From NCBI RefSeq assembly GCF_009793335.1, contig NZ_WING01000001.1:2790001-2854000 (forward strand): a stretch of DNA of 64,000 nt, read 5' to 3'. The first letter of the stretch is position 1. Each line of letters starts with the position of its first letter. Position numbers and translations under genes: made by a program. Below are positions 63,083 through 64,000 of this stretch, in pieces. The DNA comes from Actinomadura sp. J1-007 (GTDB lineage: Bacteria; Actinomycetota; Actinomycetes; Streptosporangiales; Streptosporangiaceae). A model generated the notes under the pieces. The model ran no database searches. It saw nothing but the letters and a program-made list of their open reading frames with translations, and was not told the origin of the DNA.

Positions 63083-63358
63083 GGCACTCCGTCCAGGGGC
63101 CTGCGGGACCTGCCGCCACGGCGCCCCGGGGCCCGCTCGGGGGGTCGGCGCGCCTTCCTCACTCGGGAGGAGATGCCATGATGCCTCGCCTTCACCCCAT
63201 ATCGTCGCAACAGTGAGTAACGGGCATCCGCCAATAGGAGTTCGGGCCTGTGGTGTTCTGGATCACAAGGCCCGAAGGCGCGGATCATGGAGCGAAAACG
63301 CCCGCCGGGCCCCGTCCGGTGCGGCGTACCGCCTCCCGGGCTCGGATACGCTGCCCAC

Positions 63359-64000
63359 GTGGGAGATCGTGCAGTGGCCGGCGACAAGGCGCGGACCGGG
63401 CGCGGCGGCGGCGGGCGAGGCCGCCGCCGGCTCAGCGTCGGCGAACGGCGGGACGAGCTGATCGAGGCCGCGCTCCAGCTGTTCAGCACCCGGTCTCCCG
63501 AGGACATCTCGATCGACGACGTGGCCGCCGCCGCGGGCGCCTCCCGCGCGCTCGTCTACCACTACTTCGGCGGCAAGTACGAGCTCTACATCGCCGCGCT
63601 CGGCAGCGCCGCCAAGCAGCTGTCCGTCCTGCTCGAACCGCCGACCGAGGGCAAGCCGCTCGAACGCCTCAAGGTCTCCCTCGAACGCTACTTCGACTTC
63701 GTGGAGAGCCATGCCGCGGGCTACACGGCGCTGCTGCGCGGCGGCCCCGCGGACCGTTCCGGCGAGGTCGGCGAGATCGTCGACGGCATCCGCCAGCTCC
63801 TGCTCAGCCGCATCCTCCAGGCGGTCGGCGTCGAGACGCCGCCCCCGATCCTGCGCATCACCCTGCGCTCGTGGATGGCGTCGGTCGAGACCGCCGGCCT
63901 CGACTGGCTGGAGAACCGCGACCTCACGCGCCCCGAGCTCGAACGGCTCCTGGTCGACCACCTGATCGTCCTGCTGCACGTCGCGAGCCAGCACGACCCC
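63359..64000 (+). CDS. TetR-family regulator (3' partial)
   Basis: The frame is open to the window edge, so the C-terminus is missing; 214 codons are present. The GTG at 63359 lies 6 bases after TACGCT, a -10-like hexamer, suggesting a leaderless start; the in-frame GTG at 63374 with GGGAG upstream is an alternative. N-terminal Gly/Arg-rich tail, then the TetR DNA-binding domain RRDELIEAALQLFSTRSPED, ISIDDVAAAAGASRALVYHY and FGGKYELYIAALG. The C-terminal effector domain (LERLKVSLERYFDFVESHAA, LDWLENRDLTRPELERLLVD) is nearly complete. Divergent from the LacI gene; the 276-base gap shows no clear operator. Confidence 0.88.
   Translation, partial: MGDRAVAGDKARTGRGGGGRGRRRLSVGERRDELIEAALQLFSTRSPEDISIDDVAAAAGASRALVYHYFGGKYELYIAALGSAAKQLSVLLEPPTEGKPLERLKVSLERYFDFVESHAAGYTALLRGGPADRSGEVGEIVDGIRQLLLSRILQAVGVETPPPILRITLRSWMASVETAGLDWLENRDLTRPELERLLVDHLIVLLHVASQHDP

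Overview
The window is very GC-rich, with strong G/C preference at third codon positions, GTG and TTG starts and many TANNNT-N7-start arrangements. Its families are typical of filamentous actinobacteria: XRE/DUF5753 with DUF397, DUF6243, CU044_5270, PucR-type regulators, an acyl-ACP desaturase and a GlnR-like site. I infer a chromosome segment from a Streptosporangiales/Thermomonosporaceae-like actinomycete such as Actinomadura; the genus is a guess. I see no tRNA, rRNA, insertion sequence, prophage or CRISPR array.

Layout. 1-7.3 kb: end of a PucR regulator, a DMT-like membrane protein, a two-component system, a secreted protein, an exported esterase and an RsbW-like ATPase. 7.3-17.4 kb: a fatty-acyl-CoA ligase, a second PucR regulator, an AurF-like diiron oxygenase, a DHA2 exporter with a divergent TetR, a pyruvate oxidase, a DUF488 protein and an IclR regulator. 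17.5-28 kb: the most coherent block, a one-direction catabolic cluster with ATGA start/stop overlaps: SnoaL-like protein, two SDRs, a KstD-like flavoprotein, an MFS importer and a MarR regulator, then homogentisate dioxygenase, an uncharacterised protein, fumarylacetoacetase and both subunits of a 3-oxoacid CoA-transferase. It would convert homogentisate to fumarate and acetoacetyl-CoA. No maleylacetoacetate isomerase is visible, and the uncharacterised protein sits where one would be expected.

28-42 kb: small regulators and accessory genes, an ECF sigma factor with a CU044_5270 membrane partner, a Tat-exported carotenoid oxygenase under a divergent TetR with two operators, a VOC protein and MarR with twin operators, an acyl-ACP desaturase, and a large secreted S8 protease. 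42-50.7 kb: a MarR/methyltransferase pair, an NAD-dependent epimerase, a complete sugar ABC importer and an ammonium transporter with GlnR-type boxes. 50.7-64 kb: XRE/DUF397 and a cyclase-like protein, a repeat lipoprotein, a multi-helix membrane protein, DUF6243, pyrD, a cation exchanger, a methyltransferase, an amidase, a LacI regulator and a TetR truncated by the window edge.

Two sequence-level points matter for readers. First, eleven otherwise conserved genes need twelve single-base insertions to be intact. Eleven of these fall in runs of four or five identical G or C, and each repaired length is divisible by three, so homopolymer under-calling is the likeliest cause. Second, several clean operators were found, including a TTGTCA-N6-TGACAA palindrome shared by the acyl-CoA ligase and desaturase regions and paired sites for MarR and TetR regulators.
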